A program made the translations under genes and the position numbers. From positions 7,626,001 to 7,690,000 of the forward strand of contig OZ038532.1 of the NCBI GenBank assembly GCA_964036665.1: a stretch of 64,000 nucleotides of DNA, read 5' to 3'. Position 1 is the first letter of the stretch. Each line of letters opens with the position of its first letter. The stretch is from Gordius sp. MW1. Taxonomy: Eukaryota; Nematomorpha; Gordioida; Gordea; Gordiidae. Below the pieces are notes generated by a model that did not search any database, was not told where the DNA came from, and saw only the letters and a program-made list of their open reading frames with translations. Positions 36,218-46,174 of this stretch are shown in pieces.

Positions 36218-36279
36218 GAATCTAAAGTCGATATACTAAGAAAATGAAAAATACATAAATAAGTCGAATTTTTTTTAAA

Positions 36280-37040
36280 GTAAAACTTGTTTTTATTAAA
36301 TGAAACTTTGTATGCTAAAAAATTATTAAAGTAAAAATGTAGTGTAATAATAGTATAATGTTTCCCTATTTATTAAAAACATTCAATAGTATTTTACAAA
36401 GATAAGTTTAAAGTTTTAATCAAATATGGTTAAAAAGATATAACAAATTTAAATGTGGGGTAAAAAATACCATAGAAATGCTCTTAGTTTGGAAAAATAT
36501 TTCTAATATAAAATTGTTAAGGTTACTTAAACAGCAGTGATTTCAGTTGTTTCTAATGCATGATGTGTTGTGTTCTTGGGTTTAGACTTTTCAGAAATAT
36601 AAAGCAACATATGGAGAAATTATTTGTAATATCTTGAAGTGGGCTGTTTTTATTAAATGAAACTTTGTATGCTAAAAAATTATTAAAGTAAAAATGTAGT
36701 GTAAAAATTGAGGTTACTTAAACAGCAGTGATTTCAGTTGTTTCTAATGCATGATGTGTTGTGTTCTTGGGTTTAGACTTTTCAGAAATATAAGACAACA
36801 TATGGAGAAATTATTTGTAATATCTTGAAGTGGGCTGTTTTTATTAAATGAAACTTTATTAAAAAAAATGTAGTGTAATAAAATTGAGGTTACTTAAACA
36901 GCAGTGAATTCAGTTGTTTCTAATGCATGATGTGTTGTGTTCTTGGGTTTAGACTTTTCAGAAATATAAGCCTACATATGGAAAAATTATTTGTATCTTG
37001 AAGTGGGCTGTTTTTATTAAAAGAAACTTTGTACTCTTGA
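36280..37040 (+). repeat. ~175-190-bp tandem repeat
   Basis: Units begin GTTTTTATTAAATGAAACTT near 36286, 36648 and 36836, with a partial one near 37010. Each contains 'gttacttaaacagcagtga', 'gcatgatgtgttgtgttc' and 'gaagtgggctg'. The first unit carries about 180 extra bp (including 'acattcaatagtattttac') before the shared part. No coding signal. Confidence 0.7.
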
Positions 37041-37780
37041 TGCGTGCTTTGATTATTATAACAATATTTTCACAAACGTTTAGATACGTAAACCTTTAAC
37101 AGAGCACGCGTCTTTTTTATATTATAAAATTTTTGATGTTTTACGGTTTTTAATTATTTAGTTGTAACAGATATATATATAATGTAAAAAATAACCCAAA
37201 GGTGAATAAAAATAGTGAAATATGTGACAAAAGATTAGTAGAAAAACATTTAAAACTATGAGCACAACTCGAACATAAAATAAAAATCGAGATAAGCGTT
37301 GTAGCTGACGTCCGCTAGATGGCGGTAACCAAATTAAAAAACATGGTTCCCGCTGTCGCAGGTTAATAAAAAGTATCTATAAACCATCTACAATGCTAAG
37401 GCAATAATCTGGTCAAATTTGGTGGCAATCGGTAGTGTTGTTAAAATGCCAAAATGCTACTACCATAACCTATGGTAGTAGCATACATCTCGCCCATTAC
37501 CATCATCATAACCAGCACCATGCTGCTTAATAACCCGGTTGCTATCACTGGCAACCATGGTTGCTTGGTTGGGAGAGATGTAAGTAACCGGGCATTTGGC
37601 AGATTGGTTTGATATCAACCGTGGTATCGAGCAGGCTTGTTTCAAACTAAACATGGTTTTTAGCAAATTTATGTTTAGCTTACTATTAGAGTTGGTAGCT
37701 GCCTTATAATGCTAATCAATATTTTCAATCATATATTAATACAAAAATGGTGTTAAAAAATTAAAATATATTATAAATTT
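37040..37780. other. No recognisable gene
   Basis: Contains a short copy of the 'atctacaatgctaaggcaataatctgg' repeat at 37388-37430. From 37440 a GC-richer stretch has small inverted repeats such as CTACTACCATA...TATGGTAGTAG at 37457-37482. A 68-codon minus-strand frame there shows no domain. Confidence 0.4.
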
Positions 37781-37791
37781 GTCCCGTTATT

Positions 37792-38420
37792 TTGCCCCCC
37801 CCCCCAATTTTTTATCCTCTTTCTCACCAGGGGGGGGGCGGGTGTTTTGCCCCCCCCCTGATTTTTTATACTCTTTCTGACCAGAGGGGGGGGGGTGTTT
37901 TGCCCCCCCCCTTATTTTTTATCCTCTTTTTGACCAGAGGAGAGGGGGGGGGGTGTTTTGCCCCCCACCTTATTTTTTATCCTCTTTCTTACCAGGGGGG
38001 GGGGGGGGTTACCAGGGGGGGGGGGGGGGGGTTTAGCCCCCCCCCTTATTTTTTATCCTCTTTCTCACCAGAGGGGAGGGGGGGTGTTTTGACCCCCCCC
38101 CCCCTTATATTTTATCCTCTTTTTGACCAGAGGGAAGGGTGGGGGGTGTTTTGCCCCCCCCCCTATTTTTTATCCTCTTTCTCACCAGGGGGGAGGGGGG
38201 GGAGTGTTTTGCCCCCCCCCCTTATTTTTTATCCTCTTTCTCACCAGGGGGAGGGGGGGTGTTTTGCTCCCCCCTTATTTTTTATCCTCTTTTTGACCAG
38301 AGGGGAGGGGGGGTTGTTTTACCCCCCCCCTATTTTTTATCCTCTTTCTCACCAGGGGGGAGGGGGGGGGGGGTGTTTTGCCCCCCCCCTTATTTTTTAC
38401 GCTCTTTCTCACCAGGGGAG
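37792..38420 (+). repeat. G-run/C-run minisatellite array 2
   Basis: About eleven units of 50-65 bp with consensus TTATTTTTTATCCTCTTTCT, CACCAG, G-run, GTGTTTTG, C-run. The G-run and C-run flanking GTGTTTTG are mutually complementary, so each unit could fold as a hairpin. Homopolymer length varies between units, and assembly through this block is likely to be imperfect. Confidence 0.85.
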
Positions 38421-38577
38421 AAAATTGACAATTATAACAATTGTCACTCATCTAAGTTAACAAAATATAATTTGTGTTTTAGATAATTTTTTACCACTAG
38501 ATTAACGTTTAAAAAATTTAATTAGCTAGAAAATTGATAATTATTAGGGCAATTATCACGCATTTAAGTTGTAAAAA

Positions 38578-38935
38578 ATCGGGGGGGGGGGCAAAACACC
38601 CCCCCCCCCTCCTGGTGAGAAAAAGCCTAAAAAATAAGGGGGGGGCAAAACACCCCCCCCCCCCCTCCCCCCTGGTGAGAAAAAGCGTAAAAAATAAGGG
38701 GGGGGCACCCCCTGGTGAGAAAGAGGATAAAAAATAGGGGGGGGGGGGCAAAACACCCCCCCTCCCCTCTGGTCAAAAAGAGGATAAAAAATAAGGGGGG
38801 GCAAAACACCTCCCCCCCCCCCCTCCCCCCTGGTAAGAAAGAGGTAAAAAAATTAGGGGGGGGGGGGCAAAACACCCCCCCCCCCTGGTGAGAAAGAGGA
38901 TAAAAAAAGGGGGGCCAAAACACCCCCCCCCCCCG
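38578..38935 (-). repeat. G-run/C-run minisatellite array 3, inverted relative to array 2
   Basis: Six to seven units of the same repeat in reverse orientation. The ~155-bp spacer between arrays 2 and 3 holds a ~50-bp direct repeat ('agaaaattgacaattataa' near 38420 and 'agaaaattgataattatta' near 38527). The whole 37.8-38.9 kb block is therefore a head-to-head inverted array. Confidence 0.85.
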
Positions 38936-40140
38936 AGAACAACATCGTGCGCGACTCAGACATATCACCACCCCCATGTACTAATCCACCCTCTCTCTCC
39001 CTTCTCATGGATGAGCAACTTGCTATCAGCAATTGCTCGTACAAAACTACTTTTATTTAAAGTTGTAAACAAGCTCATATTCTTACTGCTTAAACTTGTA
39101 TTTGCTGTTACAACTTAATCTCTTAAGCATTTTACCCCTCTTTATGACAGAGCTTATCGATTTGGGTAAATCCAGTCTAATTTTTGTATGCATTAATCAG
39201 AAATTCGGATCATATAACATATGGATATTATAACATGTTTTCATTATATAGTATCAAATAAATAAGATTAGATTGTTAATAATGATAGTTAATGATTAAT
39301 GAACATGTGTTACTATCAATTCGTTCAATTTATATATATAGCATATGTAAAGCTAAAGTAATGCTACAAAACGGTATACATTTTATATCTGTTGTCATAT
39401 GTATCTTATATAACTCATATAACAATAGTTAATGATATATATAAAATGAACAGATATTATCACTTGTTCATATTCTATCTGTTGTAATATCTATGGGATA
39501 ACAGATAATAATAGTTAATGATATATATAAAATGAATAAATATTATCACTAATGTGTTTAATGTACAATATAGTATAAGTAAAATAAGCTTAATACAATG
39601 AAACATGCTATTGTTACATTTAAAAATAAACAGTGTGTAAAATAATGTATGAAAGTAGTTAAAAAAGTTAGGATAAATTTTTTATAGTTTATGTTAGGTT
39701 ATGTTAGAATTAGCATAAATTAACTTAGATAATTTATTTGTATGAAGTTAGCAGGTATAAAATACATTTAATTCTAATCAACATAATTTTTACATAGTGA
39801 GGATGGGATTATATGATTTAAAAGTGCAATCTGCATAGGAATATATAAACCATTATATGTTTGTATCACTTAATTAGTTAACAAGAAAGATAAAAATAAA
39901 AAAAATATCTATTGACAGATTTAAGGGACCAATATCGTAGGAGAGATGATGATCAAGACTTCCTTTTTTCATTCTCTCTTAATTTAGCTATGTAAATTAA
40001 TGCACTACTTTCAGTATTGTATCAGTTTATTTTTGTTAAACTAACTGATATTAAATGAAAAAGTACCCTTTTTAAAATTAAGTATTAAATATTCTGACAA
40101 GTGTTAATGTGCAGTATTCTCATTCAAGATGAGGGAGTTG
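38936..40140. other. AT-rich, no recognisable gene
   Basis: A diverged duplication around 'acaatagttaatgatatatataaaatga' appears near 39421 and 39508. Nothing coding is recognised. Confidence 0.4.
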
Positions 40141-40174
40141 AGTATGAACGTACCAAGTCAAACGTTATAAAGAC

Positions 40175-40320
40175 ACTAAATATAAAAATAACTAAAAATA
40201 ACTAAAAATGACTAAAAATAACTAATAATAACTAAAAATAACTAAAAATAACTAAAAATAACTAAAAATAACTAATAATAACTAAAAATAACTAAAAATA
40301 ATTAAAAATAACTAAAAACC
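40175..40320 (+). repeat. (AAAAATAACT)n microsatellite
   Basis: About fourteen tandem copies of AAAAATAACT with a few AATAATAACT variants. Confidence 0.85.
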
Positions 40321-40340
40321 TTAAAAACACCTATTGTAAT

Positions 40341-40583
40341 ATGAATCACGTTCATTTTACTCTATCCCAAAAAAGAAAACCAATTTTAGTTTATCAAAAT
40401 TATCATTATATAAACGTCAATAATGGCACAGATACAAAATCTTACTACAGATGTAGAGTAAATGATTGTGGTGGCAGAGGTTTCTATTCAGATGCAAGGT
40501 TTACAATGACACGTGCACATGACAATCTCCCACATAAAAGTATTTTAATATTAATTTACTTATTATATTATAGAGTACCCTAA
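40341..40583 (+). CDS. FLYWCH-type zinc finger exon, probably MULE-derived
   Basis: The 80-codon frame contains SQKRKPILVYQNYHYINV, then YYRCRVNDCGGRGFYSD and AHDNLPH. This matches the FLYWCH zinc-finger plan (aromatic strand, C-x5-C, downstream His pair), a DNA-binding module common in Mutator-like transposases and proteins derived from them. The His pair is spaced H-x4-H rather than the usual H-x-H. The frame ends after PHKSI in AT-rich sequence that could be an intron, and no transposase core follows before the 101-bp satellite. It is therefore an orphan exon or relic. Fragment is certain to be incomplete. Confidence 0.6.
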   Translation: MNHVHFTLSQKRKPILVYQNYHYINVNNGTDTKSYYRCRVNDCGGRGFYSDARFTMTRAHDNLPHKSILILIYLLYYRVP

Positions 40584-40589
40584 TTATGG

Positions 40590-41373
40590 ATTGATACCTT
40601 CAGATCTACCTATATCCCATTTGAGTAATTTAATTAAAAAATTTATATCATCATTTCTATAGACAGTGGATCTATACAACCATCCCACGTAAATGATGAA
40701 ACAAATCTACCTATATCCCATTTGAGTTATTTAATTTAAAAACTTATATCATCATTTCTATAGACAGTGGATCTATACAATCATCTTACTTAAATCATGC
40801 AACAAATCTACCTATATCCCATTTGAGTAATTTAATTTAAAAACTTATATCATCATTTCTATAGACAGTGGATCTATACAATCATCTTACTTAAATGATG
40901 CAACAAATCTACCTATATCCCATTTGAGTTATTTAATTTAAAAACTTATATCAAAATTTCTATAGACAGTGGATCTATACAATCATCTTACTTAAATGAT
41001 GCAACAAATCTACCTATATCCCATTTGAGTAATTTAATTTAAAAACTTATATCAAAATTTCTATAGACAGTGGATCTATACAATCATCTTACTTAAATGA
41101 TGCAACAAATCTACCTATATCCCATTTGAGTAATTTAATTTAAAAACTTATATCATCATTTCTATAGACAGTGGATCCATACAATCATCTTACTTAAATG
41201 ATGCAACAAATCTACCTATATCCCATTTGAGTAATTAAATTTAAAAACTTATATCATCATTTCTATAGACAGTGGATCTATACAATCATCTTACTTAAAT
41301 GATGCAACAAATCTACCTATATCCCATTTGAGTTATTTAATTTAAAAACTTATATCATAATTTCTATAGACAG
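40590..41373 (+). repeat. 101-bp satellite, left block
   Basis: Seven to eight units of 101 bp. Key segments are ACAAATCTACCTATATCCCA, TTTGAGTTATTTAATTTAAA and TTTCTATAGACAGTGGATC. Units differ by a few substitutions. The block is cut at 41373 by the gypsy-type element and resumes at 45862. Confidence 0.9.
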
Positions 41374-41632
41374 TGTAATGATTGTTAGGTAGTTGTTTAT
41401 TTTCTGTATTTTCACACGCGCGATAATAATGCAAATGAAATATTAATAAACAAATATTGATATTAGCGATGAATGTTATTTGAGATATTAGCGATGAATG
41501 TTATTTGAGCGATAAGATGAATTTTATGATGACGGAAGGAATTGTTCATGGATGGATGATTTTTAATCGACAAGTAAAAGTGAAGTGAATGTCCGTTCGC
41601 TACTTTATCTCGCCAATGTCTAAAACGCCACA
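41374..41632 (-). repeat. 3' LTR of the gypsy-type element
   Basis: 259 bp starting TGTAATGATTG and ending CGCCACA on the plus strand. It contains a direct duplication of 'gatattagcgatgaatgttatttga'. Looks identical to 45603-45861. Confidence 0.95.
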
Positions 41633-41646
41633 ATACTCCCCTTCCA
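41633..41646 (-). promoter_or_regulatory. Polypurine tract
   Basis: On the minus strand TGGAAGGGGAGTAT directly precedes the 3' LTR, the expected position for second-strand priming. Confidence 0.8.
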
Positions 41647-41691
41647 GATATATTTAAAGTTTTAAATATGTCGATAAGAGTTGGCTAAAAA

Positions 41692-44060
41692 CTATGTGAT
41701 GTATTCCCGAAGGTTTTTCGGCCAATGGACCTTTCTGCCTTTTCTAGTTATTTTGGTTGGTTCTTCTGCTTCTTGTGTCGGTGCCTCAGCTTGCGTTTCG
41801 TCGGCGGTCTGAAAGGGTGGTTCCTCTCTGCTTCGATGGCAGGGTTTTAATCTGTCTATCGAGACAGAATCTCTTTTACCATTTTTTTCAATGACGAAGT
41901 ATTTTGGTTCACGTTTCAATACTTTGTAAGGACCGTCATACGTTGGAGAGAGTGGCTTACTGACGGCGTCGTGTCTGACGAACACGTGGGTTGCTTCGAA
42001 CAGGTAGCTGCTAACTTGTTCTTTTGTTGTAGCATGGTGTTTTGGTATGGGGTAAGGAATTTTTGCCATGGTCCTCCTGAGCTTGTCAACGAAATGATGT
42101 TGTAATGGTTTAGGTTCGGTTTTTAGGACGTAGTCTCCTGGTAGTCGTAAGGTCGTACCGTACACCAATTCTGCTGTTGTTGCTCCTATGTCTTCTTTGA
42201 TAGTTGAACGTAATCCTAATAATATCAATGGTAAAATTTCGTTCCACTTAGTCTCCCCGGCGGCTTTTAACGACTCTTTAAGTTGTCTATGGAATCGTTC
42301 GACGAGTCCGTTTGCGGCGGGATGGTAGGCGGTTGTTTTAATATGTGTGCAACCTAAGAGATTGGAGAGTTCTCGGAAGAGAGATGATTGGAACTGTGAT
42401 CCTCTATCGGTGGTAATGGTATGTGGCACACCGAAGTTCGCAATCCAGTGTTCTATCAGCTTTTTTGCGATAACCTCCGTGGATGTATCATTCAAAGGAA
42501 TAGCCATGGGCCATCTGGTGAATCGGTCCACTGCTGTTAACATATGCGTATATCCGTTTGATGGTGGTAGTGGCCCTACCAAGTCTATGTGGATGTGGGC
42601 AAAACGGGCGTCGGGTTTAGCGAATGTTCCGGGTACTGTAACGGTGTGTCGAAATACCTTGCATCGTTGGCACCTTTCACAAGTTCTTGCCCATCTCACA
42701 ACGTCTTTGTTTATTGACGGCCAGACTACCCGATTTGTAATTAGTTTCACAGTGGCGCGTATACCTGGGTGTGATATAGTGTGGAAATGGTCGAAAACTA
42801 TTTTTCTGAGTGTTTCTGGAATTACCGGTCGTGGTTTGGCGGTTGAGAGATCGCAAAGGATTTTTCGCTCTGATCCTGGAATTGGTACTAACTGCAATTT
42901 CAAAGATGATGAATCCTTTAAGTTTCTCAGGGTTTCGTCATTTATTTGTTGTCTACTAATCTCTTCTAGATCGGGCATTTCTGGTAACCTGATAGAATCT
43001 ACCTCCGTCCGAGAGAGCGCGTCTGCAACTGTATTACTTTCACCTTTGATGTACCGAATATCAGTTGTAAATTGCGATATTAGGTCCAATTGTCTCGTTT
43101 CTCTAGGTGAATACTGGTCAGGTTTAGCGTTAAAGGCGTAAATTAGTGGTTTGTGGTCCGTATACACGGAGAAACTTCGACCTTCTAAAAAGTGGCGAAA
43201 GTGCTTAATAGCTAAATAAATTGCAAGAAGCTCCCGGCCGAAAGTGCTATATCGCGTTTGCGTTGGTTGCAGCTTGACCGAATAAAATGATATTGGTTTT
43301 ACCTGGTCCGGAATTACCTGCTCCAATACTGCTCCGACTGCTGTGTCCGATGCGTCTGTAGTCAACCTTATTTCTGTTCGTGGATCTGTATCTAAGAAAC
43401 TAAGTGCGGTAAAATCTGCTAAAGCTGATTTTGCTTTTTCGAACGCTTTTATCTGGTCGTCGTTGAAAGTTAGAGATTCTTTTGGTTTCTTTAACACGTC
43501 CGTTAAAGGTTGAAGGGTACGGGAAATTCCGGGTAGGAATCTACGATAAAAATTTATCATCCCCAAGAATCTGCGAAGCTTCTTTGTGGAGTCCGGTAGT
43601 GGAAATTCGCGGATAGCGTCGACCTTATCCATTAGTGGAGTGATGCCAGTTTTTGATATATGATGTCCCAGAAACTCGAGTTCGTGAGTTCCAAACTTGC
43701 ATTTTAAAGGACTTATTCGGAGGTCAAAGTCCTGTAGTCGTTGTAAAACGGTCCTTAAGTGATTTTCGTGTTCTTTTTCCGAGGTGCTAGCTATAAGTAT
43801 ATCGTCGATATAAGCGTAGGCATAGTCGAGCCCTCTTAACACTTCATCTATGAACCGTTGAAATGTCTGAGCCGCGTTTCTTAGACCAAAGGGCATTCTA
43901 GTGAATTCGTATAAACCAAATGGCGTTGTCACGGCTGTTTTGCTGATGTCACCTGCTGCAATTGGAATGTTGTGATATGCTCTTACCAGGTCGAGCTTGG
44001 AAAATATTGTTTTGTTGTGGAGGTTGGCGGAAAAATCATGTATGTCTCCAGTCGCCTGAC
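41692..44060 (-). CDS. pol: pol, downstream part: RT, RNase H, integrase
   Basis: Continuous frame of about 790 residues. The reverse transcriptase shows FSKLDLVRAYHNIPI and the catalytic YIDDIL. The RNase H shows TTDASDTAVGAVLEQ and YTDHKPL. The integrase has an H-H-C-C finger (H and H in FHTISHPGIRA, then CERCQRC) and the D,D-35-E core (HIDLVGPLPPS, TDRGSQFQS, NGLVERFHRQ). A GPY/F-like module follows (YDGPYKVLKREPKYFVIEKN). It would copy the RNA and insert the cDNA. It lacks an authentic start because the deletion near 44040-44055 has severed it from the protease and first RT segment, which lie in another frame. All visible catalytic residues of its domains are intact, consistent with a recent lesion. 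Confidence 0.93.
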
Positions 44061-44744
44061 TTTTTGGCAGCCAGATGTAATGGGGATGCCCAATTACTTT
44101 TTGACTCTCTGATGATCCCAAGTTCCAGCATATATTCGAACTCTTTCTTGGCTGAACTTAATTTATCGGGCGCCAATCGTCTGGGGCGTGAGTGCTGTGC
44201 TGGGCCTTTTGTCAGAATGTGGTGGAGCACATCATGGGGTGGAATCTGTCGGTTGAAGTTTAGAGGGGATATGAGTGATGGAAATTCGTGCAGAATTGCA
44301 TCGAATTTTGTGCTGTGATTGCTGAGTGCTACACGGATGCCGAACGTCTGGTGTGGTGAGGATGTTGCTCTCGACGATAATTGTGTGGTGCTGTCTATAA
44401 GTCGTTTATTGTTGATGTCCACAACTAACTTATAGTGGTGCAGTAAGTCAGCTCCAATTATAGGGGTGTGTACGTTTGCGACTAAAAATTCCCATTTGAA
44501 TTCCCGTCGCAAACCAAGGTCTAAACCCAATACGACTTGTCCGTATGTGTGTATGCTGGTTTGGTTAGCCGCTTGTAGAGTTGGGCCATGCGGGATCAAT
44601 GGATGTTTGGGAGGGGGTGGGATTACGCTAACTTCAGCGCCTGTGTCGACGAGATATTTTCGTTGGGTGGACCGGTCGAATAAATAGAATAGGCGGCTGA
44701 AAGTACGGCCGTTTCCCATTGTCGCCCATATGGGACGGCCCGTC
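44036..44744 (-). CDS. pol: pol, upstream part: aspartic protease and start of RT, truncated
   Basis: From the slippery site through the in-frame ATG at 44719 the frame holds the protease motif LVDTGAEVSVIP. It continues to the RT N-terminal region (PDKLSSAKKEFEYMLELGII, SNWASPLHLAAKKSGDWR), then meets TGA at 44036-44038. The RT segment that should come next is missing: roughly twenty codons, including the first conserved RT block after GDWR, are absent. The remaining coding sequence is shifted by one frame. In an intact relative this would be one polyprotein with the downstream part. Confidence 0.9.
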
Positions 44745-45585
44745 AGTTTTTTTGTTGGGAGTTGGTGTTAAAATTGCATGGCTGCATGCACTTCCTGGCT
44801 TCCTTTCCAAATTTATAATGGTACCAACATGTGTCAGTTGGGCGTTGTCTGGATGATGACCTAGATCTGCCTGACCTTCTCCATGTCGTCCTACTGTCGT
44901 TGGGATTGCCTGTTAATTGATTTACTCTGAGTTCTAATTGTGACACAGCTTTGATCAGTTCCTGCATTTCGTTTGTTTGAGTATTGGGAATAGGAATATT
45001 GGGAGTAGGGTTATTTGGAGTGAGGTTATAGGGAGTAGCTACTGATGCTAAGCTACTGACTCTGAACGTTTCGTGAATCCTATCAGCGACTTCTGCTATA
45101 CGATCAAGTGATTGGTCATCTCCCATTGTAGCCAAGATGCTTACCACATGTTGGGGTAGCTTATCCATCCAGAGGCTTTTTAAAATCTTTTCGTCCATCA
45201 CATTATTACCTAAACGAGATTTTAAGTATCTTACCAATTGGGATGGGGTGCGGTCTCCTAGGAATATCGAAGAGAATAAATTCCTTATCCTTTTTTCATC
45301 ACTGTCTCCTAGTCTTTTTACGATTGCTTCCTTCAGTTTGTCGTAAGGGGTAATTTCAGGAACCGTGAATATGAGGTCTGCCACCTCTTCCGCGACTTCT
45401 GGGGGTAGTGATTCGACTAGGTAGGAATACTTAGTCTTCTGCGAGGATATGTTGCGTGTGTGAAACACGGCTTCTACCTGTGACAACCATATGCGAATAT
45501 TTTTAGAATGGAATTCAGGAATTCTCACATGAACTGCGCTTTCTCTTGGTTCATTAGAGTCTGGAATTGTTGAGTTTGTTTCCAT
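44743..45585 (-). CDS. gag: gag (capsid/nucleocapsid-like)
   Basis: 280 residues from the ATG at 45583-45585. It contains a capsid-like region (VRIPEFHSKNIRIWLSQVEA, FSSIFLGDRTPSQLVRYLKS, LPQHVVSILATMGD) and a basic Arg/Ser stretch. A C-terminal Cys/His motif CWYHYKFGKEARKCMQPC resembles the C-H-C-C finger of this gypsy lineage rather than the retroviral CCHC knuckle. The frame is open upstream into the LTR, but the ATG adjoining the primer-binding site is the better start. It ends in TGA after SQQKN, where the slippery heptamer lies. It would form the particle that packages the RNA. Confidence 0.9.
   Translation of the reverse strand: METNSTIPDSNEPRESAVHVRIPEFHSKNIRIWLSQVEAVFHTRNISSQKTKYSYLVESLPPEVAEEVADLIFTVPEITPYDKLKEAIVKRLGDSDEKRIRNLFSSIFLGDRTPSQLVRYLKSRLGNNVMDEKILKSLWMDKLPQHVVSILATMGDDQSLDRIAEVADRIHETFRVSSLASVATPYNLTPNNPTPNIPIPNTQTNEMQELIKAVSQLELRVNQLTGNPNDSRTTWRRSGRSRSSSRQRPTDTCWYHYKFGKEARKCMQPCNFNTNSQQKN
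44746..44752 (-). promoter_or_regulatory. Putative -1 ribosomal frameshift heptamer
   Basis: On the minus strand the gag frame reads CAA AAA AAC TGA, giving A AAA AAC in exactly the X XXY YYZ phase needed for -1 slippage. A -1 shift continues without a stop through CTG ACG GGC CGT into the pol ATG and protease. The GC-rich GGGCCGTCCCATATGGG just downstream could form a stimulatory stem. Confidence 0.75.
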
Positions 45586-45601
45586 CACGTCGGGGTCACC
45601 A
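45584..45601 (-). promoter_or_regulatory. Primer-binding site of the gypsy-type element
   Basis: TGGTGACCCCGACGTGAT on the minus strand begins one base after the 5' LTR and starts with TGG. Its last two bases are the A and T of the gag start codon, so priming site and coding start overlap. The priming tRNA is not identified. Confidence 0.85.
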
Positions 45602-45602
45602 A

Positions 45603-45861
45603 TGTAATGATTGTTAGGTAGTTGTTTATTTTCTGTATTTTCACACGCGCGATAATAATGCAAATGAAATATTAATAAACAAATATTGATATTAGCGATG
45701 AATGTTATTTGAGATATTAGCGATGAATGTTATTTGAGCGATAAGATGAATTTTATGATGACGGAAGGAATTGTTCATGGATGGATGATTTTTAATCGAC
45801 AAGTAAAAGTGAAGTGAATGTCCGTTCGCTACTTTATCTCGCCAATGTCTAAAACGCCACA
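45603..45861 (-). repeat. 5' LTR of the gypsy-type element
   Basis: 259 bp, apparently identical to 41374-41632. It would contain the promoter and transcription start; no TATA box was assigned. Confidence 0.95.
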
Positions 45862-46170
45862 ACAGTGGATCTATACAATCATCTTACTTAAATGATGCAA
45901 CAAATCTACCTATATCCCATTTGAGTTATTTAATTTAAAAACTTATATCATAATTTCTATAGACAGTGGATCTATACAATCATCTTACTTAAATGATGCA
46001 ACAAATCTACGTATATCCCATTTGAGTTATTTAATTTAAAAACTTATATCATAATTTCTATAGACAGTGGATCTATACAATCATCTTACTTAAATGATGC
46101 AACAAATCTACCTATATCCCATTTGAGTTATTTAATTTAAAAACTTATATCATAATTTCTATTGACAGTG
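45862..46170 (+). repeat. 101-bp satellite, right block
   Basis: Three further units, continuous in phase with the left block once the gypsy-type element and its ACAG duplication are removed. The block ends near 46168 (TTGACAGTGTATCCG). Confidence 0.9.
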
Positions 46171-46174
46171 TATC

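Larger units (their letters stand above)
41374..45861 (-). mobile_element. Ty3/gypsy-type LTR retrotransposon, recent but defective
   Basis: A 4,488-bp element on the minus strand: 259-bp LTRs, primer-binding site, gag, pol and polypurine tract in the standard order. It interrupts the 101-bp satellite and is flanked by the 4-bp duplication ACAG (41370-41373 and 45862-45865). The two LTRs appear identical, indicating a young insertion. Gag and pol are in different frames, joined at an A AAA AAC slippery site. A deletion within the reverse transcriptase breaks pol near 44040-44055, so this copy cannot encode a complete polyprotein. Confidence 0.95.

Noticed and set aside
40590-41373. Regular 101-bp units considered as a CRISPR array
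   Set aside because: The whole unit repeats with no variable spacers, and the genome is eukaryotic.
42347-43141. 264-codon plus-strand frame opposite pol
   Set aside because: Antisense shadow of the integrase/RNase H coding sequence; no independent domain. The plus-strand frames opposite both hAT transposases were dropped for the same reason.
45586-45663. Gag starting upstream within the LTR
   Set aside because: The upstream extension uses a TTG start, lies across the LTR and primer-binding site, and would not be on the genomic RNA as coding sequence. The ATG at 45585 is better.
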